64,000 bases of DNA from Mesorhizobium sp. NZP2077 (lineage in GTDB: Bacteria; Pseudomonadota; Alphaproteobacteria; Rhizobiales; Rhizobiaceae), in the NCBI RefSeq assembly GCF_013170805.1, contig NZ_CP051293.1, forward strand, positions 4,408,001 to 4,472,000, written 5' to 3'. Below the pieces are notes generated by a model, which was given only the letters and a program-made list of their open reading frames with translations, had not been told where the DNA came from and made no database searches. Below are positions 17,209-28,176 of the stretch, piece after piece. The stretch's first letter is position 1. The number at the start of each line of letters is the position of its first letter. The translations under genes and the position numbers were made by a program.

Positions 17209-17316
17209 GTCCTGTTTACGGAGCATGTGGGGATTTTAATCCCGAGCCGTGCCATTTTTCTTGTGGCGGGGTTACCGAAGGGTCGTGTTTGCCAGCACCC
17301 TCCCCCAGCCTGGCCC

Positions 17317-17910
17317 TCAGGGGCGAAGTGGTTTTGCCGGTTTGGGCGTCGTTACACCGCAGGCGCGCAACACCCACCTGCGGCCGTCGCTGCGAAAATC
17401 GGTGATGCTGAGCGGCTCGATGTCGATCTTCCAGCAAGCGGCAAGCGGAGCACCGAGAACATGCGCGATCGCGGTGCGGATGACGCTGGCATGGGTCAGC
17501 GCGATCGTGTGGCCACGCTCGGCCATCAACCGGTCCATCAAGTCGGAGGCCCGGCGAGCAACGTCGGCCAACGACTCGCCGCCGTGCGTCGCCGCATTGG
17601 GGTCTGTGAGCCAGGCAACTATGTCTTCGGGCTGTTCCGCCTGGACCTGCTCAAAGCTCCTGCCAGCCCAGCCTCCATGATCCTGGTCCGCCAGAAGCGG
17701 CTCGACCGATGCCTGCAGCGCCAGCGACTCGGCGGTCTGGCGGGCGCGAAGTGCTGGCGCTGTCCACACGCGGTCGGCGCGGCGCAGCATCCCGCGCATC
17801 GCCTTCGCCTGCGTCAGCGATCGCGGCTCCAACGGCTCATCCGACGGGAATGCACCTTTCCGGGTCGCGGCCGTGGCGCCGTTGCAGATCATCGTCAGCC
17901 GTACCAGCAT
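17317..17910 (-). CDS. Histidine-phosphatase-fold protein lacking the nucleophilic His
   Basis: The fold is that of the histidine phosphatase (phosphoglycerate mutase-like) family. The N-terminal RHG motif that carries the phosphorylated His reads ICNGAT, with Asn10 at the nucleophile position (codon AAC; CAC would be His). The rest is intact: Arg in the ALRARQTAESL block, GGES and LTHASVIRTAIAHVLG with the second His. The product, 197 residues, probably cannot form the phosphohistidine intermediate, so it may be inactive or a binding protein. It diverges from the aminotransferase at 18090. Confidence 0.8.
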   Translation of the reverse strand: MLVRLTMICNGATAATRKGAFPSDEPLEPRSLTQAKAMRGMLRRADRVWTAPALRARQTAESLALQASVEPLLADQDHGGWAGRSFEQVQAEQPEDIVAWLTDPNAATHGGESLADVARRASDLMDRLMAERGHTIALTHASVIRTAIAHVLGAPLAACWKIDIEPLSITDFRSDGRRWVLRACGVTTPKPAKPLRP

Positions 17911-18089
17911 GAAGCAGTCATCCCTAAGCCGCTTTCGAAGCGGCGCATGCGCTGCGATAAGAATGGCGGCTATCGTTTCGATCGAAAGGCCACACCCTTG
18001 GGCGCAGCCTTCTGTTTTGCACAACTAAAAGCGCTGGTGCATCACGTTCGATTTGCGTATCACTCCGCCGCGCCAACGGAACCATAACG

Positions 18090-19274
18090 ATGTTTGAAGA
18101 CCTGCAGCCAGCTCCCGCCGACAAGATCCTGGCCCTGATCGGCCTCTATCGCGCCGATCCGCGCCCCAACAAAGTCGACCTCGGCGTCGGCGTCTACAAG
18201 GATCGTGACGGCAAGACGCCGGTCATGCGCGCCGTGCGCGAGGCCGAAAAGCGGCTGCTGACCAGCCAGGACACCAAGACCTATCTTGGGCTGGCCGGCG
18301 ATACCGGCTTCAACGCGGTGATGGCCAAGCTCGCCTTCGGCCCCGGTGCAGACATGACGCGCATCCGGGCGGCACAGGCGCCTGGCGGCTCCGGTGCGTT
18401 GCGGCTGGTGGCGGAGCTGCTCAAGCGAACGCGTTCGGACGCCACCATCTGGCTATCGGACCCGACCTGGCCGAACCATATGCCGGTGATGCGCGCCGCC
18501 GGCCTGCAGATCCGCGAATATCCTTATTTCGATGCTGCCTCGGGAGCCGTTCGTTTCGACGACATGCTGGCGGCGTTGCGCACGGCAGAGAGCGGTGACG
18601 TGGTGCTGCTGCATGGCTGCTGCCACAACCCGACAGGCGCCAATCTGGACGCGGCGCAATGGGAGGCCGTCACCGATCTGGTCGTCGAGCGCGGCCTGCT
18701 GCCGTTCGTCGACATCGCCTATCAGGGCTTTGGCGATGGCCTCGAGGCCGACGCCCTCGGCCTGCGGCTGCTGGCGGCGAAAGTTCCGGAGATGGTTGTT
18801 GCTTCGAGCTGCTCGAAGAATTTCGCCGTCTACCGTGACCGTGTCGGTGCGGCGATGGTCCTGGCCAGGGACGGCGCACAGGCCGATGTGGCGATGAGCC
18901 AGATGCTGTCGGCGGCGCGCGCCATGTATTCGATGCCGCCAGACCACGGTGCCGCGGCGGTGCGCATCGTGCTGGAAGACGCTACTTTGCGTGCCGACTG
19001 GGAAGCCGAGCTGGAGGAGATGCGCCTGCGGATGCTGAGGCTCCGTGTCCAGTTCGCCGAGGCGCTGCGCCGGCAGTCCAACTCCGACCGCTTCGACTTC
19101 GTCGCCAGCCATCGCGGCATGTTCTCGCGGCTGGGCCTCACTGAAGCGCAGGTCGAACGGTTGCGTGCCGAACATGGCGTCTACATGGTCGGCGACAGCC
19201 GCATCAACGTCGCTGGACTGCCTGAGGATGGGATGGACGACCTCGCCAAGGCGATCGTCTCCGTACTCGACTAA
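18090..19274 (+). CDS. Aspartate/aromatic amino acid aminotransferase
   Basis: This is a 394-residue class I fold-type I PLP enzyme of the TyrB/AspC group: VDLGVGVYKD and TKTYLGLAG near the start, GGSGALRL, LHGCCHNPTGA, and the Schiff-base block SSCSKNFAVYRDRVG with its Lys. These motifs mark the AspC/TyrB subgroup, which transfers amino groups among glutamate, aspartate and aromatic amino acids. It is followed after 80 bases by mazG on the same strand. Confidence 0.92.
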   Translation: MFEDLQPAPADKILALIGLYRADPRPNKVDLGVGVYKDRDGKTPVMRAVREAEKRLLTSQDTKTYLGLAGDTGFNAVMAKLAFGPGADMTRIRAAQAPGGSGALRLVAELLKRTRSDATIWLSDPTWPNHMPVMRAAGLQIREYPYFDAASGAVRFDDMLAALRTAESGDVVLLHGCCHNPTGANLDAAQWEAVTDLVVERGLLPFVDIAYQGFGDGLEADALGLRLLAAKVPEMVVASSCSKNFAVYRDRVGAAMVLARDGAQADVAMSQMLSAARAMYSMPPDHGAAAVRIVLEDATLRADWEAELEEMRLRMLRLRVQFAEALRRQSNSDRFDFVASHRGMFSRLGLTEAQVERLRAEHGVYMVGDSRINVAGLPEDGMDDLAKAIVSVLD

Positions 19275-19354
19275 AGCGGCTCAGCTGTGGACAAGGCGCC
19301 CTCGCCGGCTGACAGTGTTGGCCGCGCGTCAGGCCGCAGGCTAGCATCCGCCGC

Positions 19355-20179
19355 ATGACGCCATCGAAAGACATTTCGCGCCTGATCGAGATCATGGCAG
19401 CGCTGCGTGCGCCCAAGACCGGCTGCCCCTGGGACATCGAGCAGGATTTCTCGACTATCGCGCCCTATACGATCGAGGAAGCCTATGAGGTGGCGGACGC
19501 CATCGCACGCGGCGATCTCGATGATCTCCGTGACGAGTTGGGCGACCTCCTGCTGCAGGTCGTCTATCACGCGCAGATGGCTGAGGAAGCCGGTGAATTT
19601 GCCTTCCCGGATGTGGTCCAGGCCATCACCACAAAGATGATCCGCCGCCATCCACATGTCTTCGGCGACGAAGAAGCCCGCAGCGCCGGCATGGCCAAGG
19701 GCATGTGGGAAAAGATCAAGGCGCAGGAGAAGGCCGAGAAGCGAAGCGGTCGGCTGGCACGCGGCCTCGACCCCGAAGACAACGGCAAGGGGTTTCTGGA
19801 CAGTGTTCCGGTTGCCCTGCCTGCGCTGACGCGAGCGCTCAAACTTCAGGAGAAGGCTGCGCGCGTCGGCTTCGACTGGAGCGAGGCGGCGCCCATCCTC
19901 GACAAGATCGAGGAAGAGATCGGCGAATTGCGCGAGGCGCTGGCCAAAGGCGACACGGCGTCGATCAAGGACGAATTCGGCGACATGCTGTTCGCTGTCG
20001 TCAACCTCGGCCGTCACCTAAAACTCGATTCGGAAGCCGCGTTGAGCGGCACCAACGAAAAATTCCGCTCACGCTTCCACTATGTCGAGCAGGCCCTGGA
20101 GAAGTCCGGCAATACGCTGGAGAATGCCACCTTGGCCGAAATGGAAGCGCTGTGGCAGGAGGCGAAAACGGCGAAGTAA
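19355..20179 (+). CDS. mazG: Nucleoside triphosphate pyrophosphohydrolase MazG
   Basis: MazG hydrolyses non-canonical and surplus NTPs to NMP and pyrophosphate. The two tandem all-alpha domains are visible, with EEAYEVADAI...ELGDLLLQVVYHAQ in the first half and EEIGELREAL...EFGDMLFAVVNLGRH in the second, each with the acidic Mg-binding pattern. The 274-residue length is normal. Its stop lies six bases from the convergent hflX stop, the usual order in this family. Confidence 0.95.
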   Translation: MTPSKDISRLIEIMAALRAPKTGCPWDIEQDFSTIAPYTIEEAYEVADAIARGDLDDLRDELGDLLLQVVYHAQMAEEAGEFAFPDVVQAITTKMIRRHPHVFGDEEARSAGMAKGMWEKIKAQEKAEKRSGRLARGLDPEDNGKGFLDSVPVALPALTRALKLQEKAARVGFDWSEAAPILDKIEEEIGELREALAKGDTASIKDEFGDMLFAVVNLGRHLKLDSEAALSGTNEKFRSRFHYVEQALEKSGNTLENATLAEMEALWQEAKTAK

Positions 20180-20185
20180 CCTGCG

Positions 20186-21577
20186 TTACCCCTGGTTTTT
20201 CCTGCGCAATCGGCTTTCGATCTCTTCGCGGGCGCTTTGCGTCGCCTTGAGCGAGATGGTGGCGCTGCCGTCGTCATTGTCGGCGCGCGAAACGACATCG
20301 CCATTGCGATAAAGCCAGTCGACAAGGCCGAACTGTGCCGGCTCGATCGTCACCGTCAGGTTCTCAAGCTCGCCCGCCATGCGCGTCTCGATGATCGCCT
20401 TCAGCGCATCGATACCCTCGCCGGTCACCGCCGATACGGCGATCGGCGGACCCTTGCTGCCGTCGGCGGCATCTGCGAGCAGCCGGCTCCTGTTGCCCTC
20501 GTCCAGCAGATCGACCTTGTTCCAGACTTCGATCACCCGCTTGGTATCACCGGCGTCGACGCCGAGGTCGGCCAGGATGCGCTCGACATCCTCGGCCTGC
20601 GCTGCCGTATCGGGATCGGAAATGTCGCGCAGATGGAGGACGAGATCGGCTTCGACCACCTCTTCCAGAGTCGCGCGAAAAGCGGCGATCAGATGCGTCG
20701 GCAGGTCGGAGATGAAACCGACCGTGTCGGACAGGATGATCGGCGTGCCATGTGGCAGGCGCACGCGGCGCAAAGTCGGGTCGAGCGTGGCAAACAGCAT
20801 GTCCTGCGCCAACACATCTGCTCCGGTCAGCCGGTTGAACAGCGTCGACTTGCCGGCATTGGTGTAGCCGACGATCGCCACCACCGGGAACGGCACCTTC
20901 TTGCGCTTGGCGCGATGCAGGTCGCGGGTGCGGCGAACCGTTTCCAGCTCGTGCTTCAGCTTGATGATCTTTTCCTGCAATTGCCGCCGGTCGGATTCGA
21001 TCTGGGTTTCGCCGGGGCCGCCGAGGAAGCCGGCGCCGCCGCGCTGACGCTCGAGGTGGGTCCAGCTGCGGACAAGGCGGCCCTTCTGGTAGTTGAGATG
21101 GGCGAGCTCGACCTGCAGCGTGCCTTCCTTGGTGCGGGCGCGCTCGCCGAATATCTCGAGGATCAGCCCGGTGCGGTCGAGCACCTTGGCGTTCAATTCC
21201 TTTTCGAGATTGCGCTGCTGCACCGGGGTCAGCGGATGGTCGACGATGACCAGTTTCGCGTGCCCTTCCTTGACGATCTCGGCGAACTCTTCGACCTTGC
21301 CGCTGCCGAGCAAAGTCGCCGGACGCGGATCGTTGACGGTCACCACCGCCGTATGGATCGGATCAAGGTTGATGGCGCGGGCAAGGCCTACGGCCTCGTC
21401 GCGGCGCGCGTCAGCCGATCGAGTCAGCCGCGGGCGGTTTGTATCGTCGTCGCCGCGTGGCTGGCGGGTAAGCACAGGCACAATAACGACAGCCCGGGTC
21501 GGACCCTTGGCTTCCGTCCCGGGATGATGCGCTGGTTTTCCGCGAACCGTAGCGTCCGCGTCCTTCTCACGTGCCAA
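20186..21577 (-). CDS. hflX: GTPase HflX
   Basis: HflX is a ribosome-binding GTPase that splits stalled 70S ribosomes. The 463-residue protein has the N-terminal HflX domain (NRPRLTRSADARRDEAVGLA; VVTVNDPRPATLLGSGK), then the G domain: GYTNAGKSTLFN (G1), DTVGFISDLP (G3) and NKVDLL (G4). TTG at 21577 is the start, immediately next to the hfq stop, so hfq and hflX are one unit. Confidence 0.95.
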   Translation of the reverse strand: MAREKDADATVRGKPAHHPGTEAKGPTRAVVIVPVLTRQPRGDDDTNRPRLTRSADARRDEAVGLARAINLDPIHTAVVTVNDPRPATLLGSGKVEEFAEIVKEGHAKLVIVDHPLTPVQQRNLEKELNAKVLDRTGLILEIFGERARTKEGTLQVELAHLNYQKGRLVRSWTHLERQRGGAGFLGGPGETQIESDRRQLQEKIIKLKHELETVRRTRDLHRAKRKKVPFPVVAIVGYTNAGKSTLFNRLTGADVLAQDMLFATLDPTLRRVRLPHGTPIILSDTVGFISDLPTHLIAAFRATLEEVVEADLVLHLRDISDPDTAAQAEDVERILADLGVDAGDTKRVIEVWNKVDLLDEGNRSRLLADAADGSKGPPIAVSAVTGEGIDALKAIIETRMAGELENLTVTIEPAQFGLVDWLYRNGDVVSRADNDDGSATISLKATQSAREEIESRLRRKNQG

Positions 21578-21823
21578 TCAGGCGCCTTGGCTTTCCTCGC
21601 CATCGAACATCTGAACCGGCTGGCTCGGCATGATCGTGGAAATGGCGTGCTTGTAGACGAGCTGGGAGTGACCGTCGCGGCGCAGCAAGACACAGAAATT
21701 GTCGAACGAAGTGACCACGCCGGTCAGCTTCACGCCGTTGATGAGGAAGATGGTGAGCGGGTTCTTGCTCTTGCGAACTGAATTCAGGAACAGGTCCTGA
21801 AGGTTTTGCGATCGTTCCGCCAT
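21578..21823 (-). CDS. hfq: RNA chaperone Hfq
   Basis: Hfq is a hexameric Sm-like ring that pairs small RNAs with mRNAs, and in rhizobia it controls nitrogen-fixation and stress genes. The 81-residue product has the Sm1 motif ([20 protein letters not shown]) and the Sm2 YKHA motif ([11 protein letters not shown]). ATG 21823 is chosen over a longer open frame because [10 protein letters not shown] is the usual N-terminus. hflX follows without a gap. Confidence 0.97.
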   Translation of the reverse strand: MAERSQNLQDLFLNSVRKSKNPLTIFLINGVKLTGVVTSFDNFCVLLRRDGHSQLVYKHAISTIMPSQPVQMFDGEESQGA

Positions 21824-21968
21824 TGTTCTTGTCTTTCGCCGATCCCCTTCGGTTTGCAAGCCAATGCGCCAAATTGTCGGGCACATGTCAAGCGTGCAAA
21901 CACCGTCTTGTCGTCAGTAACGACAAGCAGAACGAGATATATTGATGTTCATTCCACCTGAGCGGTTA

Positions 21969-22832
21969 TCAGGCTGGACTTTTTTCCGCAATGTCAAAAA
22001 ATGCCTGCCGCAACGAAAGTGTCACAGAGCCGGGGTGGCCGTTGGCCACCGGATCGCCGTCAATGGCCACGACTGGCATGGCAATTGTCGTTGCGGAGCT
22101 GATGAATGCCTCGCGCGCCGCCTTGGCCTCGGCGACGGAAAAACCGCGCTCTTCGATCTTCAGGCCGAGCTTCGCCGCAACCTCGAACATGGTCGTGCGG
22201 GTGATGCCGCGCAGGATGCCATGATCGGCCGGCCTGGTGACCAGGACGCCGTCCCTGGTGACGATCCAGGCGTTGGACGAGCCGCCTTCCTTGACGTTGC
22301 CGTCGGTGTCGACGAACCACGCCTCCTGGGCGCCGGCTTCCTTGGCCTTCTGCTTGGCCAGCACATTGGGCAGCAGTCCGACGGTCTTGATGTCGACCCG
22401 GTCCCAGCGGTTCTCGGGCACGGTGATGACCGCGATGCCGGTCTCGGCCCGCTTTGCTCCAGCCGCTGGATCGGCCTTCCTGGCGGTGACCACCAAGGAC
22501 GGCTTGGTGTCCGCCGACGGAAAAACAAACTCGCGGCTGGCGACGCCTCGCGTCACCTGGACATAGACCAGACCGTTGACGACATGGTTGCGGTTGACCA
22601 CTTCGCGCAGGATGAGCGGCAGCACGTTGCGCGCGACCGGCCAGGCGATCGACAATTCGGTCAGCGAGCGGTTCAGCCGGGCAAGATGGCGCGGCATGTC
22701 GACGATGAAGCCTCGCGCCACCTCGCAGACCTCATAGACACCGTCGGCAAATTGATAACCGCGGTCCTCGATATGCACGGAAGCGTCCGCGTGGACGACG
22801 TAGCGCCCGTTCACATAGGCAATGCGCGGCAT
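21969..22832 (-). CDS. dat: D-amino acid aminotransferase (fold type IV)
   Basis: The 287-residue protein belongs to the PLP fold-type IV group (branched-chain/D-amino acid aminotransferases): YVNGRYV and EDRGYQFADGVYEV at the start, LYVQVTRG-like VYVQVTRG, KTVGLLPNVLAKQKAKEAGA with the cofactor lysine, and EGGSSNAWIV. The pattern fits D-alanine aminotransferase (D-Ala + 2-oxoglutarate to pyruvate + D-Glu), though 4-amino-4-deoxychorismate lyase-like function cannot be excluded. It lies between ntrX and hfq, all on the minus strand. Confidence 0.85.
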   Translation of the reverse strand: MPRIAYVNGRYVVHADASVHIEDRGYQFADGVYEVCEVARGFIVDMPRHLARLNRSLTELSIAWPVARNVLPLILREVVNRNHVVNGLVYVQVTRGVASREFVFPSADTKPSLVVTARKADPAAGAKRAETGIAVITVPENRWDRVDIKTVGLLPNVLAKQKAKEAGAQEAWFVDTDGNVKEGGSSNAWIVTRDGVLVTRPADHGILRGITRTTMFEVAAKLGLKIEERGFSVAEAKAAREAFISSATTIAMPVVAIDGDPVANGHPGSVTLSLRQAFFDIAEKSPA

Positions 22833-22928
22833 AGTGGTCCCTCAGAAAAGTCCCGGCTTTCTTATGCGATTCCGCCGCTACCGTAACCGATAATTGCATA
22901 GGCCACGGCCAGGCTGACTTTGTCTGCG

Positions 22929-24290
22929 TCAGACGCCCAGCGACTTCAGCTTGCGGTGCAAAGCAGAACGCTCCATGCCGATGAACTCGGCGGTTTTCGA
23001 GATGTTGCCGCCAAAGCGGTTGATCTGGGCGATCAGATAGTCCTTCTCGAACTGTTCACGCGCCTCGCGCAACGGCAGCGCCATGATGTGCTGGTCGGAC
23101 TGGTTCGGCGTGCGCGGCATGACATCGCCGATTTCGGACGGCAGCAGGTCGGCGGTGATCGGCGCATCGACGTCGTCGCCGCGCGCCAGGATCATCAGGC
23201 GCTCGACATTGTTACGCAGCTGGCGGACGTTGCCCGGCCAGTTGTGCGCCTGCAGCACGGCCAGCGCGTCGTCGCCGATGCGGCGCGGCTTGATGCCGGC
23301 CTGGCGGGCGATCTGCTTCATGAAGTTGTCGACGAGGTAGGGAATGTCCTCACGCCGCTCGGCCAGCCCCGGCACCATCACCGGAACCACCGCCAGGCGG
23401 TGGTAGAGATCCTCGCGGAAACGGCCGTCGGCGATCATGGCTTCCAGGTTCTGCGAGGTCGAGGAGATGATGCGGACATCGACCTTGACGCGCTTGGTGC
23501 CCCCTACCCGCTCGAACTGCTGTTCGACCAGCACGCGCAGGATCTTGTTCTGTGTCTCGCGCGGCATATCGGCCACTTCGTCGATGTAGAGGATGCCGCG
23601 ATGGGCTTCTTCCAGCGCACCGACCTTGCGCTCGACGCCGTTCGATTCGGTGCCGAACAGCTCGATCTCCATGCGTTCCGGCGTGATGTTGGCTGCGCTC
23701 AGCGTCACGAACGGCGCGCCTTTGCGCGCCGACAGCGTGTGGATGGCGCGCGCCGCCAGTTCCTTGCCGGATCCGGACGGGCCGATGATCATGACACGGC
23801 TGTTGGTCGGCGCGACACGCTCGATGGTCTGGCGCAACTGGCTCATCGCCGACGACATGCCGATCAGGTCGAAGGTCTCGCCGCTGCGCTGTTTGAGGTC
23901 GGAAACCTCGCGCCGCAATTTCGAGGTTTCGAGCGCACGCTCGGCAATGAGGATCAGCCTGTCGGCCTTGAACGGCTTTTCGATGAAATCATAGGCGCCA
24001 CGACGGATGGCCGAGACCGCCGTCTCGATGTTGCCGTGGCCGGAGATCATCACCACCGGCAAGGTGGGATGCATGGTCTTGATTTCGTCGAGCAGCGCCA
24101 AGCCGTCCAGCCGCGAGCCCTGCAGCCAGATGTCGAGGAAAATCAACCTCGGCGCACGATCAGCTATAGCAGCGAGCGCACTGTCGGCATCGAATGCCGT
24201 ACGGGTTTCGTGACCTTCATCGCTCAGGATGCCCGCGACGAGTTCACGGATGTCTTCCTCGTCATCGACGATGAGAATATCAGACGCCAT
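22929..24290 (-). CDS. ntrX: Nitrogen regulation response regulator NtrX
   Basis: The order is receiver (about 1-120, with DILIVDDE and LIFLDIWLQGS carrying the phospho-Asp), AAA+ core (GPSGSGKELAARAIH Walker A; LYIDEVADM Walker B) and a Fis-type helix-turn-helix (GGNISKTAEFIGMERSALHR) at the end; 453 residues. The sigma54-contacting GAFTGA loop is not present: the position reads ESNGVERKVGALEEA. The start overlaps ntrY by 11 bases, so it is produced with its sensor kinase. Confidence 0.94.
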   Translation of the reverse strand: MASDILIVDDEEDIRELVAGILSDEGHETRTAFDADSALAAIADRAPRLIFLDIWLQGSRLDGLALLDEIKTMHPTLPVVMISGHGNIETAVSAIRRGAYDFIEKPFKADRLILIAERALETSKLRREVSDLKQRSGETFDLIGMSSAMSQLRQTIERVAPTNSRVMIIGPSGSGKELAARAIHTLSARKGAPFVTLSAANITPERMEIELFGTESNGVERKVGALEEAHRGILYIDEVADMPRETQNKILRVLVEQQFERVGGTKRVKVDVRIISSTSQNLEAMIADGRFREDLYHRLAVVPVMVPGLAERREDIPYLVDNFMKQIARQAGIKPRRIGDDALAVLQAHNWPGNVRQLRNNVERLMILARGDDVDAPITADLLPSEIGDVMPRTPNQSDQHIMALPLREAREQFEKDYLIAQINRFGGNISKTAEFIGMERSALHRKLKSLGV

Positions 24291-26565
24291 TACCGACCTT
24301 TTCAGTTTCTCTTTCGTGTTCCGTCTTGGCTTCACCGCGCAGCGGCGTGGCAACCGCGGGCGGCAGGATGATGCTGATCATCGCGCCACGCCCGCCATGG
24401 AAATCCGCAGGGGCATCATGAAGTTCCAGCCTGCCACCATGGTCCTCCACGATCTTCTTGACGATAGCGAGACCAAGTCCGGTGCCCTTCTCGCGTGTGG
24501 TCATATAGGGCTCGAGCAACCGTTGGCGATTCTCCCGCGGCAGGCCTTTGCCATTGTCGATGACGTCGATGCGAATCGCACCATTCTGGCGCCCGGCTTG
24601 AATCCGGATTATGCCGTGCGAACCGTCCTTCTGTTCCAGTCCGTCGATCGCTTCGGCTGCATTCTTGATGATATTGCCAAATGCCTGCGCCATCAGGCGG
24701 CTATCGAACGTGCCCTTGAGCGGCTCGGAGCCGAACACGCGTTCGAACGCAATGTCGGCGCGACTGACTTCGACCAGGAATGAGGCCTCGCGCAAGGATT
24801 CGCGCAGATCGATGGCCTTCATCTCGGGCTTCGGCATCCGCGCGAAGGCGGAGAATTCGTCGACCATGCGGCCGATGTCCTCGACCTGCCGGATGATTGT
24901 GTCGGTACACTGATCGAAAATCTCGCGGTCCTCGGTGATGACCTTGCCGAAGCGTCGCTTGATGCGCTCGGCCGAAAGCTGAATCGGCGTCAGCGGATTC
25001 TTGATTTCGTGGGCGATACGGCGCGCCACATCGGCCCAGGCGGAAGAACGCTGGGCCTGAACCAGATCGGTGATGTCATCGACCGTCACGACGTAGGATT
25101 TCTCCTCCGAGCCATCGTCGCCCGCCTCGATGGTGATCTGCACGTTGAAAGTGCGTTCGGTGCCGGCGCGGAAGAATGTCACCTGCTCGCGGTAGACCGG
25201 CTTGCCCGACTGGCGGCCGATCTCGAAGACACGGCCGACATGCGGCAGAATGGCGGAAAGGTTCTGCCCGAGTGCGGCACTGGCGGAGATGGCGAGCATC
25301 GATTCGGCCGAACGGTTGACGATGGTGACGATGCCGTAGGGATCGACGCCGATGACGCCGGCGGTGACGCCGGCGAGCACGGCTTCGGAAAAGCGCCGCC
25401 GCTCGTCGATCAGGTCCTTTGCCGACAAGATCTCGTTGCGTTGCGATTTCAGTTCCAGCAGCATCTTGTTGAAGGTGTCGCCGAGCGAGGCGACATCGCC
25501 GTCGGAAGGCCTGACTGGGACCGCGACGTCGAGATTGCCGGTCGCCACCTCGTCTGCGGCACCGATGAGCTGGCGAATCGGCCGCACGAGACGATCGGCG
25601 ACGGCAATGCCGGTCCAGATCGCCGACAGGATGATGATCAGGGTCAGCGACAGATAGGGCAGCGCGAAGGCGACTTGCGAAGTGCGCCTGTTGTCTTCGA
25701 GGTTGCGGTATTCGTCGGTGTTGGACCTGACGATCTGCCGTGCCTTGATTACCTCGGGATCGACAAGGCGGATGGTGTAGAGGTAGAGGCCCTCGATCTC
25801 GCGCAGTTTGACGATGGCGCCCATGATGTTGCGGGTGCGCGGCTCGATCAGCACCGGTTTGCCGTCGGTGGCGCTGCTGACCGAGCCTTCCGGCGGTTCC
25901 GGCATAGAGAAATCGGCATCGGTCTGGGCGCTCATGACGAACGAGCCGTCCGGCTTGATCAGCGCCGCATGGGCCAGAGACCGGCCCACCGCCTCCTTGT
26001 TCATGAGGTCGAGAAAGCCTGTGCGATCAAGGCCGTAGAGCGTGCGCGACGCATCGAGATCATAGGCCATCGACAGCGTCGTGCCCTGCAGATTGCGGGC
26101 GTTTTCCTGGACATAGGCATCGGCGATCGACAACGAGGAGTTGACGATCGTCTTGGTGCGGATCTCGAACCAGCGATCGAGGCCGATATCGAGCGTGATC
26201 GAGGCGATGATCGCGACCATGATGGCGGGAATGGCGGCAACCAGCGCGAACATGGCGACGATGCGCACATGCAGCCGCGAGGCCGCCTTGCCATGCCGGC
26301 GCGCCATGACAATGCGATGCACCTCGCGCCCAACCAGCGCGCTGAGGAAAAGCACGAAGGCGGCGTTGAGCGCGATCAGCGCCCAGGTCGTCCTGGCGTC
26401 AGGCGCGATCGGTGTCGCGCCGACCAGGATGGTGAACGAAATGGCCGCCATGACCAGCGCGCCGACGACTGCCACGACGCCGGGCAGCGCCAGCAGGCGG
26501 CGCCCGTCGCGGGCGCCGGGTTCACTGAAAAGCGGTTGGTTGAGTACAGGTGCCTGCGGAGCCAT
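24280..26565 (-). CDS. ntrY: Nitrogen regulation sensor histidine kinase NtrY
   Basis: The 761-residue membrane sensor has several N-terminal hydrophobic segments (about 25-120) and a periplasmic loop, then a HAMP linker (VADRLVRPIRQLIGAADEVA), a PAS-like region, the His box ([20 protein letters not shown]) and an ATPase domain with DNGKGLP and GTGLGLAIVKK. It phosphorylates NtrX. The upstream gap to ntrC is 150 bases, so NtrY/NtrX may have a promoter of their own. Confidence 0.95.
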   Translation of the reverse strand: MAPQAPVLNQPLFSEPGARDGRRLLALPGVVAVVGALVMAAISFTILVGATPIAPDARTTWALIALNAAFVLFLSALVGREVHRIVMARRHGKAASRLHVRIVAMFALVAAIPAIMVAIIASITLDIGLDRWFEIRTKTIVNSSLSIADAYVQENARNLQGTTLSMAYDLDASRTLYGLDRTGFLDLMNKEAVGRSLAHAALIKPDGSFVMSAQTDADFSMPEPPEGSVSSATDGKPVLIEPRTRNIMGAIVKLREIEGLYLYTIRLVDPEVIKARQIVRSNTDEYRNLEDNRRTSQVAFALPYLSLTLIIILSAIWTGIAVADRLVRPIRQLIGAADEVATGNLDVAVPVRPSDGDVASLGDTFNKMLLELKSQRNEILSAKDLIDERRRFSEAVLAGVTAGVIGVDPYGIVTIVNRSAESMLAISASAALGQNLSAILPHVGRVFEIGRQSGKPVYREQVTFFRAGTERTFNVQITIEAGDDGSEEKSYVVTVDDITDLVQAQRSSAWADVARRIAHEIKNPLTPIQLSAERIKRRFGKVITEDREIFDQCTDTIIRQVEDIGRMVDEFSAFARMPKPEMKAIDLRESLREASFLVEVSRADIAFERVFGSEPLKGTFDSRLMAQAFGNIIKNAAEAIDGLEQKDGSHGIIRIQAGRQNGAIRIDVIDNGKGLPRENRQRLLEPYMTTREKGTGLGLAIVKKIVEDHGGRLELHDAPADFHGGRGAMISIILPPAVATPLRGEAKTEHERETEKVGNGV

Positions 26566-26715
26566 GTCGCCGTCTGGGAGCCAATGATTGCATCCGATCT
26601 ATGCAACGCATTGTGGCGATTATGCAACAAGTGTGACAATGGCAGCAATCTTTCGCCGGTCAGTCCACCGAAAAGACGCTCAGTCTTCTGAAAAGAATCG
26701 ACGCCGGATCAGCGC

Positions 26716-28172
<1,457 letters not shown>

Positions 28173-28176
<4 letters not shown>

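Noticed and set aside
25009..26691. A 560-codon plus-strand open frame opposite ntrY, and many other long antisense frames (for example 22920-24371, 28668-29504, 34098-35438, 38596-40080).
   Set aside because: High GC content opens long antisense frames. The minus-strand frames encode recognisable conserved enzymes, while these antisense products have no motif and a residue composition rich in Arg, His and Asp typical of shadow frames.
26566..26715. Terminator between ntrC and ntrY (AAGAC/GTCTT near 26674-26690).
   Set aside because: The stem is only five or six pairs with a weak T-run; it is not strong enough to list as a feature.
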